NCBI RefSeq assembly: GCF_000720455.1
Contig: NZ_JOAK01000013.1
Coordinates: 1 to 64,000, forward strand
Length of the DNA stretch: 64,000 nucleotides
Source of the DNA: Streptomyces virginiae
GTDB taxonomy: Bacteria > Actinomycetota > Actinomycetes > Streptomycetales > Streptomycetaceae
Direction of reading: 5' to 3'
Shown: one piece after another, positions 27,776-38,764 of the stretch
Numbering within the stretch: the first letter of the stretch is position 1
How the letters are laid out: every line of letters starts with the position of its first letter
Translations under genes and position numbers: made by a program
The notes under the pieces: model-generated
What the model saw: only the letters and a program-made list of their open reading frames with translations
Database searches by the model: none
What the model was told of the DNA's origin: nothing

Positions 27776-29224
27776 TCACGTCCTGAGCCCCAGTCTGCTG
27801 CGCCGCAGCCCCAGTTCGTAGTCGCCGAAGAGCTTCGCGGTCCGCTTGAGCAGGGCCGCCAGCTCCGTCCTGTCCGCCTCCCCGTCGAACTGCGCCGGAT
27901 GCCACTGGCAGGCCCGCACCGCGGTCCGCGCCGTCTCGCGCGTCCTCGGGTGCCAGTCGTCGATGAGCGCGACGGCGGCCCGCAGCGCGTGGATCCCGCC
28001 CCGGGCGCGCAGCAGGCGGAAGGCGGCGCGCCGGACGTGCAGCGGGCCGCGCGGGTCCAGCCGTCCGGCGAGGTGCGCCGGGTCCAGGCGCCCGGCCGCG
28101 GGCAGCAGGCCCAGGCTCGCCTCGCGGGCCACCGAAGGCGTCGGGTCGTCCAGCAGCGCGAGCAGGACGGAGTCCGCCACGACGGCGTCCCGGCGCCGCA
28201 GCCCGGCCAGCGCGGCCGCCCGGACCGGCCCTGCGGGGTGCGCCACGAGCCCTCGCAGCAGGCCGGTGTCCTCGCCGCGGCCGCACTCGGCGAGTCCGGC
28301 CACCGCGTACGGGGACGGCCCGGCGGGATCGCGGACCAGCCAGCGGTAGTGCTCGTGGGGGTCGCCGCCGTCCTGGCCGACCAGCCAGCGGGCGCAGGAG
28401 CGGACGAGAGCGGAGCGGTCGGCGAGGTGCGAGACGCCCTCGGCGGCCCGGCCGGCCCGGCGCAGCGCGGTGACCCCGGCGGCGCGCACGGCGGGTGTCC
28501 GGGCGCCGGCCAGCACGTCGATCACCGTGTCGTCGGCCGCGGCCAGGGCGGCGTCGGTCCAGAGCCCGGCCGCGGCCGGGTCGGACTCGGCGGCGGCCCG
28601 ACGGGCGCACTCCAGGGCGTCGGCCCGCCCGGGCCCGGTGAGGGCGAGCCGGACGGCGAACTGCCGGGCCTGCCGGTCGGGGCGGTCCAGCAGTTCGGCG
28701 AGGACGGCGGCCGCGCCGGTCCCGCCGTGCGACGGCGCCGACGGCCCGGGCAGGTGCCACCAGGGCGGGGCGGCCGCGGCCTGCCGGCGCAGCGCCTCCT
28801 CGAACCGTTCCAGGATCCATCCGCCCCGCGCCCGCCGCCCCAGCCGCAGCGCGAGCGGGGTCAGCGCCCGCAGGGTTGCCTCCGGGCGGGCGACGAGGAG
28901 GTGCTCCAGCCGGGCGCGGGCCCGGTCCCGTACGGGCGCCGCCGAGTCGGTGGTCAGGACGGCGACCAGCTCCCCGGGGGCGTCCGGCTCGGCGAGGGCC
29001 GCCTCGCGGACCCAGCCCCGCGGGTGGCACAGCCGTAGCGCCGGGGGTGCCGGCACGGGCGGCCGCCGCCCGCCGTGGGCCCGGCTGCGGACCTGCTCGG
29101 CGAAGGCGAGCCAGACGTCCGGCCCCGACCCGGGCGCCGGCACCGCGGCAGCGCACCCGTCCAGCAGCTCCTCCGCCAGGGCGCGCCCCGTCGCGGCATC
29201 GGTGCCCGTCCCCATGCGGTCCAT
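27776..29224 (-). CDS. HEAT-repeat-like protein
   Basis: A 482-residue protein made largely of Ala/Leu/Arg-rich helical repeats of about 30-40 residues (for example AARAAGVTALRRAGRAAEG and VRAAALAGLRRRDAVVAD), a HEAT-like solenoid. There is no signal peptide, membrane segment or catalytic motif. Probably a protein-interaction scaffold. The start could also be Met4. It is followed by the PNPOx-like gene after 52 nt. Confidence 0.7.
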   Translation of the reverse strand: MDRMGTGTDAATGRALAEELLDGCAAAVPAPGSGPDVWLAFAEQVRSRAHGGRRPPVPAPPALRLCHPRGWVREAALAEPDAPGELVAVLTTDSAAPVRDRARARLEHLLVARPEATLRALTPLALRLGRRARGGWILERFEEALRRQAAAAPPWWHLPGPSAPSHGGTGAAAVLAELLDRPDRQARQFAVRLALTGPGRADALECARRAAAESDPAAAGLWTDAALAAADDTVIDVLAGARTPAVRAAGVTALRRAGRAAEGVSHLADRSALVRSCARWLVGQDGGDPHEHYRWLVRDPAGPSPYAVAGLAECGRGEDTGLLRGLVAHPAGPVRAAALAGLRRRDAVVADSVLLALLDDPTPSVAREASLGLLPAAGRLDPAHLAGRLDPRGPLHVRRAAFRLLRARGGIHALRAAVALIDDWHPRTRETARTAVRACQWHPAQFDGEADRTELAALLKRTAKLFGDYELGLRRSRLGLRT

Positions 29225-29331
29225 CTGTCGCCACCCCTCCCGAAGGCGTTCCGAGCCCCGATCCTAAGCGGCGGCCATGATTCCGGGCTCGGAATATCCG
29301 CCCTGGTCACGCGCCCGCCGCGCACCCTCGA

Positions 29332-29367
29332 TTGACGAAACATACGGAGCAGTGCATAGTTATGCCT
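29332..29367 (+). promoter_or_regulatory. argG promoter with ARG box
   Basis: TTGACG (29332-29337) and CATAGT (29355-29360) are 17 bp apart. A well-formed ArgR-type palindrome, AGTGCATAGTTATGCC from 29351, covers the -10. Transcription of argG should therefore be repressed by ArgR-arginine like the argC operon. Confidence 0.8.
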
Positions 29368-29398
29368 GTCGTTGAACGCACCGCAGAGGAGGAGTCCC

Positions 29399-30592
<1,194 letters not shown>

Positions 30593-30617
30593 CCCCGCCG
30601 TCCCGGCCGGCCCGCAG

Positions 30618-30653
30618 ACGGCCTCCCCGTTACCTCCGCGGCGGGGAGGCCGT
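30618..30653 (+). terminator. Hairpin between argG and argH
   Basis: Arms ACGGCCTCCCC (30618-30628) and GGGGAGGCCGT (30643-30653), perfect 11 bp, 14-nt loop. It could terminate or only attenuate argG transcription into argH. A short ACACATGCAG sequence follows, faintly like an ARG half-site, but I do not call a second operator. Confidence 0.65.
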
Positions 30654-30678
30654 TCTCCATCCACACATGCAGTCTTGA

Positions 30679-32121
<1,443 letters not shown>

Positions 32122-32205
32122 ACGCCCCCACTGCCTCCGCCGCCCTGCGGCCCGCACGCCCGACGACCCGGGTCCGGGCCTGTACGTCCGCACGCGGCGG
32201 AATGC

Positions 32206-32248
32206 CCGGAGGGGCGGCGGGAGCCCATCGCTCCCGCCGCCCCTCCGG
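32206..32248. terminator. Bidirectional terminator after argH
   Basis: Perfect 19-bp inverted repeat (32206-32224 with 32230-32248), 5-nt loop CCATC, between the convergent argH and lipoprotein genes. Confidence 0.85.
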
Positions 32249-32264
32249 CGCGTCGGCCTCCCGC

Positions 32265-33437
32265 TCAGCCGAGCGGGTGGTCCGGCTCGTAGTTGGTCAG
32301 GACGCAGCCCTCGACCTGGGACTTCTCCAGCCGGTAGCCGGACGGGGCGGAGAAGCCGGGAACGCAGTTCAGGTACAGGAACTGCAGCTGGTAGAGGCCG
32401 TGGCGGGACGAGGGGCTGTTGGTCTCGACGGCGATGTTCTCCCCGACGAGCAACCGGCTCGCGGTCTCCTTGAGCTTGCCGTCGTCCTTGTAGTCCGCCA
32501 GCTGGGCGGCCTTGGCCCTGGTCTGGAGCAGTTTCATGTTCCCGACGGTGTCGAGCCAGCTCAGGTCGCGGGCGCGCTGCGCTCCGGCGGGCTGCCCGCA
32601 CAGGGCCCGTCCCGTCAGGCCCCACTCCAGGTCGCCGCCCGTCACCACCGGCGCGTAGTCGATCGACTCGATCGCGACGGCGTCGGGGTCGGTCGAGAAG
32701 TGCTTCTCGCAGTCGAGGCTGCTGCCCACCAGCTTCCGCAGCTCCGCCATGCTGCCGGCGCGGGGGAGCCCCAGGCTGCCCGTCTTCGGCTGACCCGGCT
32801 TCTCGCCCTCGCCCGCCGGATCCTGCGGGGTCTCCAGGTTCGGGCTGCCCGATCCGTCCTCGGAGCCGACGAAGTCGCTGAGGTTGCAGTGTTCGACCAG
32901 CGGCTTCTCCCGCTTGTAGCCCTTGGGGACGGGAGCGCCCGGGTTGCAGGTCAGGACCCGCAGGTCGGAGCGGACCAGCGCGAGCGCCGTCTTGGTGCTG
33001 GTCGGGAACGCGACGAAGCCCTTGCCGATCAGGACCCGGCTCTCCAGCCCGTACGCGCCGTCACCGCCGTCGATCCTGTCCAGGACGTACTTCTTGTAGC
33101 CCTCCTGGAACTGCTTCATGTCCGTGGGAACTGCGATGACGATCTCGCCCTGGCGGACCTTGTCGCTGCAGACGCCCAGCTCCTTCACCGACCACTGCCC
33201 GGCCTTGGGGAAGTCGGCCGCGGGCACCCGGGGGTCGTCGGGCCGGTCGCTCAGGTCGTCGCAGTTGGCGAACTGCCGCAGGTACTGCTGGGCCTCGGCG
33301 AGCGGGCCCGTGGCGGCGGCCGCGGACGTGGACGACGACGCGGCCGGTGCGTCCGGCTTCCCTCCGTCCTTGCACGCGGCGAGTGTGGCGAGGCAGCAGA
33401 GGGTGGCGGTCGCGGCGAGGATCCGCTGAAGGCGCAT
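32265..33437 (-). CDS. Secreted lipoprotein, unknown function
   Basis: A 390-residue lipoprotein starting at ATG 33437. The signal peptide ends in the lipobox LAAC with Cys22, followed by an Ala/Ser linker. The mature part contains two related halves, each with several Cys and segments like KGYKREKPLVEHCNLSDF and SGYRLEKSQVEGCVLTNY, suggesting an internal duplication with conserved disulfides. No family recognised. It is convergent with argH. Confidence 0.75.
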   Translation of the reverse strand: MRLQRILAATATLCCLATLAACKDGGKPDAPAASSSTSAAAATGPLAEAQQYLRQFANCDDLSDRPDDPRVPAADFPKAGQWSVKELGVCSDKVRQGEIVIAVPTDMKQFQEGYKKYVLDRIDGGDGAYGLESRVLIGKGFVAFPTSTKTALALVRSDLRVLTCNPGAPVPKGYKREKPLVEHCNLSDFVGSEDGSGSPNLETPQDPAGEGEKPGQPKTGSLGLPRAGSMAELRKLVGSSLDCEKHFSTDPDAVAIESIDYAPVVTGGDLEWGLTGRALCGQPAGAQRARDLSWLDTVGNMKLLQTRAKAAQLADYKDDGKLKETASRLLVGENIAVETNSPSSRHGLYQLQFLYLNCVPGFSAPSGYRLEKSQVEGCVLTNYEPDHPLG

Positions 33438-33550
33438 GGGTCGCTTTCGTCGATACGGAGCGGGGGGCATGTGCATGCTAAGTCGCGGCCGGGGCATGAT
33501 CAAAAATCGGACCGAGGCGCCCCCCGGCCCCCGCCCCGCGCCGCTGCGCC

Positions 33551-34060
33551 TCACGCGGCCCAGTCCGCCAGGGCGTCGAAGTCCTCCCGGACCAGCCCGA
33601 TCCGCTCGTCGACGCGCATCAGCAGGGTCCGCGCCGGATGGCGCTGGTCGACGTACTCGCGGTCCATCGCCGTGATGTCGTCGTCGATCCAGGCGAAGGG
33701 GCGCTCGCCCGCGTACTCCAGGACGTACTGGGTCTTCCAGAAGGTGCCGCGCGGCGCCCGGCCGTGCATCACCGGCCAGTCGATGAACGGGAGCCGGGGC
33801 AGGCCCAGGTGCGGGCCTATCCAGTCGTTGGCCTCGTCCTTCCAGGTGGTCGCCCAGACCAGCTCGTACGCGTCCGCGAGCGCGCGCAGCTCCGCGCCGT
33901 GGCCGTGGTTCAGCCAGACCCGCAGCGGCTTCGCGCTCTCCTTCTCCGTCCAGCCCGTCGGCCGCATCCGGTGGGTGGAGTACCCCTCGGGGCGGCGCTG
34001 CGCCTTGGCCGCGTAGGGGTTCAGTGGTCCGTCGACGTCGATCAGCAGCAGCGGCTTCAT
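33551..34060 (-). CDS. HAD-like hydrolase superfamily protein
   Basis: A 169-residue protein with an N-terminal LLLIDVDGPLNPY motif, the DxDxP phosphatase-type nucleophile region of HAD proteins, and a late AWIDDDITAMD acidic motif. The central part VWATTWKDEANDWI resembles a HAD motif II region. Probably a small phosphatase; substrate unknown. It is divergent from the TetR gene. Confidence 0.75.
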   Translation of the reverse strand: MKPLLLIDVDGPLNPYAAKAQRRPEGYSTHRMRPTGWTEKESAKPLRVWLNHGHGAELRALADAYELVWATTWKDEANDWIGPHLGLPRLPFIDWPVMHGRAPRGTFWKTQYVLEYAGERPFAWIDDDITAMDREYVDQRHPARTLLMRVDERIGLVREDFDALADWAA

Positions 34061-34113
34061 CTCGGCATGATTCCCTTCCGGCCGCCCGGGGGGCAGCCCA
34101 TTTTTCCCAAGAA

Positions 34114-34150
34114 TGAGACGTCAGTGTCTCAATTGGTGTACGCTTGTCTC
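34114..34150 (+). promoter_or_regulatory. TetR-type operator and leaderless promoter
   Basis: Inverted repeat TGAGAC-N6-GTCTCA (34114-34131), with a further GTCTCAT at the start codon, overlaps the -35 region. TACGCT (34139-34144) ends exactly 6 nt before ATG 34151. The layout predicts autorepression of the tetR-MFS operon. Confidence 0.65.
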
Positions 34151-34702
34151 ATGGCCATGGATCGTGACCAGGTGCTCCGCGACGCGGCCGCCCTGCTCTC
34201 CCGCAAATCGACCGCCACGATGGACGAGGTCGCCCGAGCCGCCGGAATCGGCCGCGCGACCCTCCACCGGCACTTCGCCGGGCGCGACGCCCTCGTACGC
34301 GCCCTGGAAGACCTCGGCATCCGGGAGTTCGAGGTGGCGTTCGACAACGCCCGCCTCGACGAGGGCACTGCGGTGGAGGCGCTCAGACGCCTCGTGGCCG
34401 AGGCCGAGCCCAACGCCGAACTGCTGGCCTTCCTCGTCACCGAGAACCAGCTCTTCGAGGGCGACGAGGTCAACGAGGGCTGGGCCCGGCTCGACGCCCG
34501 CGTCACCGCCCTGTTCCGGCGCGGCCAGGAAGAGGGCGACATCCGGATCGACCTGAGCCCCGCATGGCTCACCGAGGCCCTCTACGGCCTCATCGGCAGC
34601 TGCGCATGGGCCGTCATGGACGGCCGGGTCGCCGCCAAGGACTTCCAGTACATGATCATCGAGCTGCTGCTCGGTGGCGCCCGACGGAGCGTGGAGAAAT
34701 GA
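34151..34702 (+). CDS. TetR-family transcriptional regulator
   Basis: A 183-residue regulator. The TetR helix-turn-helix is visible as ATMDEVARAAGIGRATLHRHFAGRDALVRAL (residues about 17-48); the C-terminal ligand domain is helical. ATG 34151 is supported by a -10 element 6 nt upstream. Its stop overlaps the efflux gene start by 4 nt, and a palindrome at 34114-34131 is its probable operator. Confidence 0.92.
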   Translation: MAMDRDQVLRDAAALLSRKSTATMDEVARAAGIGRATLHRHFAGRDALVRALEDLGIREFEVAFDNARLDEGTAVEALRRLVAEAEPNAELLAFLVTENQLFEGDEVNEGWARLDARVTALFRRGQEEGDIRIDLSPAWLTEALYGLIGSCAWAVMDGRVAAKDFQYMIIELLLGGARRSVEK

Positions 34703-36243
34703 GCCGTACCGAACAGCTGATACGTCAGACGGGGGTGGAGGAGAAGAGCCGCGGCCGCTGGCTCGCGCTCTCCGTGCTCGTCCTGGCCGTGCTGCTGGTC
34801 GCGGTGGACGCCACGGTCCTCGGCCTCGCCACACCCTCCCTCAGCGAAGACCTCAAGCCGTCCGGCACCCAGCTGCTGTGGATCGGCGACATCTACTCCT
34901 TCGTCATCGCCGGACTCCTGGTCTCCATGGGCTCCCTCGGTGACCGCATAGGCCGCAAGAAGCTGCTCCTCGTCGGCGCCACCGCCTTCGGCGCCGTCTC
35001 GGTCCTGAACGCCTACGCGACCAGCCCCGAGATGATGATCGTCGCCCGCGCCCTGCTCGGCGTGGCCGGCGCCACCCTGATGCCGTCCACCCTCGCGCTG
35101 ATCCGCAACATCTTCACCGACCCCCGGGAGCGCAGCCTCGCCATCGGCATCTGGGGCGCCACCGCCTCGGCCGGCGCGGCCGTCGGCCCGGTCGTCGGCG
35201 GAGCCCTGCTCCAGCACTTCTGGTGGGGCTCGGTCTTCCTCATCAACCTCCCCGTGATGATCGCCCTGGTCCTCGTCGGGATCAAGCTGCTTCCCGAATC
35301 GAAGAACCCGGTCGCGGGCCCCTGGGACCTCGTCAGCGTCGCCCTCTCCCTCGTCGGCGTGATCGGTGTGGTCTACGCCGTCAAGGAAGCCGCCACGCAC
35401 GGCATGACCTGGGAGGTCGCGGTCGCCGGGATCCTCGGCGCGGGCGCGCTGTACGCCTTCGTCCGCCGCCAGTTCACCCTGCCGTCCCCGCTCCTCGACA
35501 TGCGGCTCTTCCGCCACCGCGGCTTCTCCGGCGCGGTCCTCGCCGACCTGCTCACCGTCTTCGGCCTCTCCGGGCTGGTCTTCTTCCTCTCCCAGTTCCT
35601 CCAGCTCGTCCAGGGCCGGGGCCCGCTGGAGGCGGGCCTGGCCGAACTGCCCGCCGCCATCGGCGCGGTGGTCACCGGCCTGGTCGCGGGCCGGTACGCC
35701 CGCCGGTACTCGGTGCGCTCCGTCGTCACCGGCGGCCTCGCCGCCATCGGCCTGGCCCTCGCCGTCCTGACCGTGATCCACAAGGAGAGCGGCTATCCGC
35801 TGCTCGGCGCGGCCCTGCTCGTCGTCGGCCTCGGCGCCGGCTTCTCCTTCACCGTCACCGCCGACGTGATCCTCTCCAGCGTCCCCAAGGAGCAGGCCGG
35901 TTCGGCCTCCGCCGTCTCCGAGACGGCGTACGAACTCGGCGCCGCCCTCGGCATCGCCCTGCTCGGCTCCATCGTCACCGGCGTCTACCAGGGCTTCACC
36001 GCCCCGGCCTCCGTCAGCGGTCCGGTGGCCGACGCCGCGCACGAATCCCTCGGCGGAGCCGTGGAGGCCGCCAAGACGCTGGACCCGGACACCGCCGCCC
36101 ACATGGTCGGCGCCGCCCAGGACGCCTTCGTCGACGGCCTGCGCTTCGCCTCCGGCGTCGGCGCGGCCGTGCTGCTGGCCACCGCCGTGGCCGCCTGGTT
36201 CCTGCTCCGGGGCCAGCGCCTCCAGGAGGGCGTCGAGCACTGA
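34699..36243 (+). CDS. MFS drug efflux transporter (DHA2, 14-TM type)
   Basis: A 514-residue major facilitator with about 14 membrane segments, of the EmrB/QacA type. The first helix carries the Asp in VAVDATVLGLATPSL, and motif A is GSLGDRIGRKKLL. It exports cationic or amphipathic compounds by proton antiport; actual substrate unknown. Translationally coupled to tetR and presumably derepressed by its own substrates. Confidence 0.92.
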   Translation: MSRTEQLIRQTGVEEKSRGRWLALSVLVLAVLLVAVDATVLGLATPSLSEDLKPSGTQLLWIGDIYSFVIAGLLVSMGSLGDRIGRKKLLLVGATAFGAVSVLNAYATSPEMMIVARALLGVAGATLMPSTLALIRNIFTDPRERSLAIGIWGATASAGAAVGPVVGGALLQHFWWGSVFLINLPVMIALVLVGIKLLPESKNPVAGPWDLVSVALSLVGVIGVVYAVKEAATHGMTWEVAVAGILGAGALYAFVRRQFTLPSPLLDMRLFRHRGFSGAVLADLLTVFGLSGLVFFLSQFLQLVQGRGPLEAGLAELPAAIGAVVTGLVAGRYARRYSVRSVVTGGLAAIGLALAVLTVIHKESGYPLLGAALLVVGLGAGFSFTVTADVILSSVPKEQAGSASAVSETAYELGAALGIALLGSIVTGVYQGFTAPASVSGPVADAAHESLGGAVEAAKTLDPDTAAHMVGAAQDAFVDGLRFASGVGAAVLLATAVAAWFLLRGQRLQEGVEH

Positions 36244-36275
36244 TCCACCGCCAAGGGACGGTGTACCGGACCGAG

Positions 36276-36312
36276 TTGACAGTCCGTGGAACACCGGGAC
36301 ACCATCCCGGCG
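36276..36312 (+). promoter_or_regulatory. Candidate promoter of the repeat-rich membrane gene
   Basis: A consensus -35 TTGACA (36276-36281) is followed 18 bp later by CACCAT (36300-36305), 7 nt before ATG 36313. A small hairpin CCGGGA-N5-TCCCGG (36294-36310) overlaps it. Confidence 0.4.
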
Positions 36313-37788
36313 ATGGAGATCAACGATCTGACCCCGGCCGAGCGCCGCGTATGGGAGGCCTTCCCGCGCGGCGACGGCGTCGACTTCCGGGAGCACCCCG
36401 ACGACAGCTCCGTCGACGGGGCCGGCTGGGGCCCCGGCCGCACCCTGCGGGCCGAGGTGCTGCGGGCCCTCCTGCTGGGCGCCGCCCCCGCCGTGGAGGG
36501 CCGGGTCGCGGGGCTCAAGATCAAGGGCGCGAGGATCGTCGGCAAGCTCGACCTGCGCTACGCGGTGATCGACCACCCGATCCGGATGCGCGACTGCTGG
36601 TTCGAACGCAAACCGCTCCTGTACGGAGCCCAGCTCAAGGCCCTCGTCCTCGGCTACTCCACCCTGCCCGGCCTCACCGCCGCCACCGTGCGCGTCGACG
36701 TCGTCCTGCGGCTCTCCTGCTGCCGGATCAGCGGCCCCGTCCGGCTCCAGGGCGCCAAGATATCCGGCGGCCTCTTCCTCCAGGGCGCGGTGGTCGGCCC
36801 CACGTCGGGCGAGGAGGCGGACGAACCGCCGCTCCAGCTCAACCACGCGGAGGTCGGCACCGACATCATCGCCAACGACCTGACCGTCCACGGCCAGCTC
36901 CGCCTCAACGGCGCCGTCGTCGGCGGCCAGATCAACCTCGACGACGCCCGCCTGCTCGCCCCGGACGGCACCGCCCTCCAGGCCGAGACCCTCACGGTCG
37001 GAACCAACCTCCAGGCCGCGCGGGCCCGCGCCCAGGGCCGCCTCAACCTCACGGGATCGCGCATCCCCGGCCGTCTCAACCTCGCGCGCGCGGTCCTCGA
37101 CAACCCGGGCGGCGTCGCCCTGCGCGCCTCCAGCTGCACGGTCGGCGAGATGTGGCTGCCCGCCTGCGACGACGTGCGCGGCACCGTGAACCTGCGGCGC
37201 TCGCAGTTCGACCTGTTGAACATGCGGCCGGGGACCTGGCGGGACCCGCTGCGCCTCGACGGCCTGACCTACCGCGCACTGGGCCCCCACCTGCCCGCCG
37301 AGGAGCGGCTGGCCGCGCTGGAGACCGGTGAGCCCGGATACCTCCCGTACCCGTACGAACAGCTGGCCGCGGCCTACCGCACCGCGGGCGACGAGGCGGC
37401 CGCCCGGACCGTCCAGCTCGCCAAGCTGCGCAGGCACCGCCGGACCCTGCCCCGGCACACGCGCGCGTGGGGGCTCCTCCAGGACGCCACCGTCGGCTAC
37501 GGCTTCCGGCCGCTGCGCGCGGCGGGCTGGCTGACGGCGCTGCTGCTCACCGGGGCGATCGCGTTCGCGCTCCAGCCCCCGCGCCCGCTCAAGCAGGGCG
37601 AGGCGCCGGACTTCAATGCCGTCTTCTACACCATCGACCTGATGCTGCCGATCATCGGTTTCGGCCAGGAACAGGCCTTCGCGCCGAGCGGCTGGCACCA
37701 GTGGCTGTCGTACCTGCTGATCGTGACCGGCTGGATCCTCGCCACCACGACGGCGGCGGGCGTCAGCCGGTCACTGAGACGGCAGTGA
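36313..37788 (+). CDS. Repeat-rich membrane protein with two-TM C-terminus
   Basis: A 491-residue protein often mislabelled membrane-associated oxidoreductase in Streptomyces. Residues about 60-310 contain solenoid-like repeats (GPVRLQGAKISGGLFLQGA, GQINLDDARL, GRLNLTGSRIPGRLNL) reminiscent of bactofilin or pentapeptide beta-helices. The C-terminus has two hydrophobic segments (about 400-418 and 455-480) with a re-entrant-looking loop, AVFYTIDLMLPIIGFGQE, between them. No cofactor motif is visible. I chose ATG 36313 over GTG 36286. Confidence 0.75.
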   Translation: MEINDLTPAERRVWEAFPRGDGVDFREHPDDSSVDGAGWGPGRTLRAEVLRALLLGAAPAVEGRVAGLKIKGARIVGKLDLRYAVIDHPIRMRDCWFERKPLLYGAQLKALVLGYSTLPGLTAATVRVDVVLRLSCCRISGPVRLQGAKISGGLFLQGAVVGPTSGEEADEPPLQLNHAEVGTDIIANDLTVHGQLRLNGAVVGGQINLDDARLLAPDGTALQAETLTVGTNLQAARARAQGRLNLTGSRIPGRLNLARAVLDNPGGVALRASSCTVGEMWLPACDDVRGTVNLRRSQFDLLNMRPGTWRDPLRLDGLTYRALGPHLPAEERLAALETGEPGYLPYPYEQLAAAYRTAGDEAAARTVQLAKLRRHRRTLPRHTRAWGLLQDATVGYGFRPLRAAGWLTALLLTGAIAFALQPPRPLKQGEAPDFNAVFYTIDLMLPIIGFGQEQAFAPSGWHQWLSYLLIVTGWILATTTAAGVSRSLRRQ

Positions 37789-37795
37789 AAGCCGT

Positions 37796-37823
37796 GGGGA
37801 CCCCCGGGACACCGGGGGACCCC
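37796..37823. terminator. Terminator between convergent genes
   Basis: Arms GGGGACCCCCGG and CCGGGGGACCCC with one mismatch and a GACA loop, 8 nt past the upstream stop and 6 nt before the acyltransferase stop. Confidence 0.7.
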
Positions 37824-37828
37824 AGGTA

Positions 37829-38500
37829 CTACGCGGCCTTCGCCTTGGTCGCGTACATGTCGACGTACTCCTGGCCCGAGAGCCGCATGACCTCGGCCAT
37901 CACCGAGTCGGTGACGGCGCGCAGCACGTACCGGTCGCGGTCCATGCCCTCGTAGCGGGAGAACTCCATCGGCTCGCCGAAGCGGACCGTGACCCGGCCC
38001 GGGCGCGGCATGCCGGCGCCGCCGGGCTGGAGCTTGTCGGTACCGATCATCGCGAACGGCACCACGGGGGCGCCGGTCATCAGGGTGAGGCGGGCGATGC
38101 CCGTGCGGCCGCGGTACAGCCGGCCGTCGGGGGAGCGGGTGCCCTCCGGGTAGATGCCGAAGATCTTGCCCTCTTCGAGGATCCTGCGGCCGGTCATCAG
38201 GGCCGCGACGCCGCCGTTCGCACCGTCACGGTCGACGGGGATCATGCCGGAGCCGGTGAAGAACCACGCCATGAGCCGGCCCTTGAGCCCCTTGCCGGTC
38301 ACGTACTCGTCCTTGCCGATGAAGTGGACCGTGCGGTCGCACACCAGCGGAAGGATCATGGAGTCGATGAAGGTGAGGTGGTTGCCCGCCAGAATCACCG
38401 GTCCGGAGCCGGGGATGTTCTCGACGCCCTCCACGCGGGTGCGGAACATCGTGCGCATGACCGGTCCGACAGTGGCTTTGATGAGCTTCGTACGGAACAA
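37829..38500 (-). CDS. 1-acyl-sn-glycerol-3-phosphate acyltransferase (PlsC-like)
   Basis: A 223-residue phospholipid acyltransferase. The HX4D catalytic motif is NHLTFID and the EGTR motif is YPEGTRS; GVENIPGSGPVILAGNH is typical of the actinobacterial branch. It acylates lysophosphatidic acid at the inner membrane face. I chose a TTG start at 38500 because GGAGGG lies 6 nt upstream and the conserved part begins there; a GTG at 38536 is the alternative. Convergent with the repeat-rich membrane gene. Confidence 0.88.
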   Translation of the reverse strand: MFRTKLIKATVGPVMRTMFRTRVEGVENIPGSGPVILAGNHLTFIDSMILPLVCDRTVHFIGKDEYVTGKGLKGRLMAWFFTGSGMIPVDRDGANGGVAALMTGRRILEEGKIFGIYPEGTRSPDGRLYRGRTGIARLTLMTGAPVVPFAMIGTDKLQPGGAGMPRPGRVTVRFGEPMEFSRYEGMDRDRYVLRAVTDSVMAEVMRLSGQEYVDMYATKAKAA

Positions 38501-38764
38501 CGTGGGCCCTCCGGCATCGAAAAGCGGCTCGCGCACCCACCACTCGGCAGTAGCGCAGGTGAGGACGATACTCGCGGGTCAGCTCCGAGCGCACATCGGG
38601 TTCACGTGTCGGATACGTATTGTTGACGCGCGTTTTCGCCAAGTTCCCCGGATGTGCCCACGAGGCACCCCCTGCGGCCACCCCCGTTTGCCTACCATCG
38701 GCACGCCGATCACGACCTTCACGCTTCACGGCCTTCGGGGCCTTCACGACGAGGAGTGGCACTC

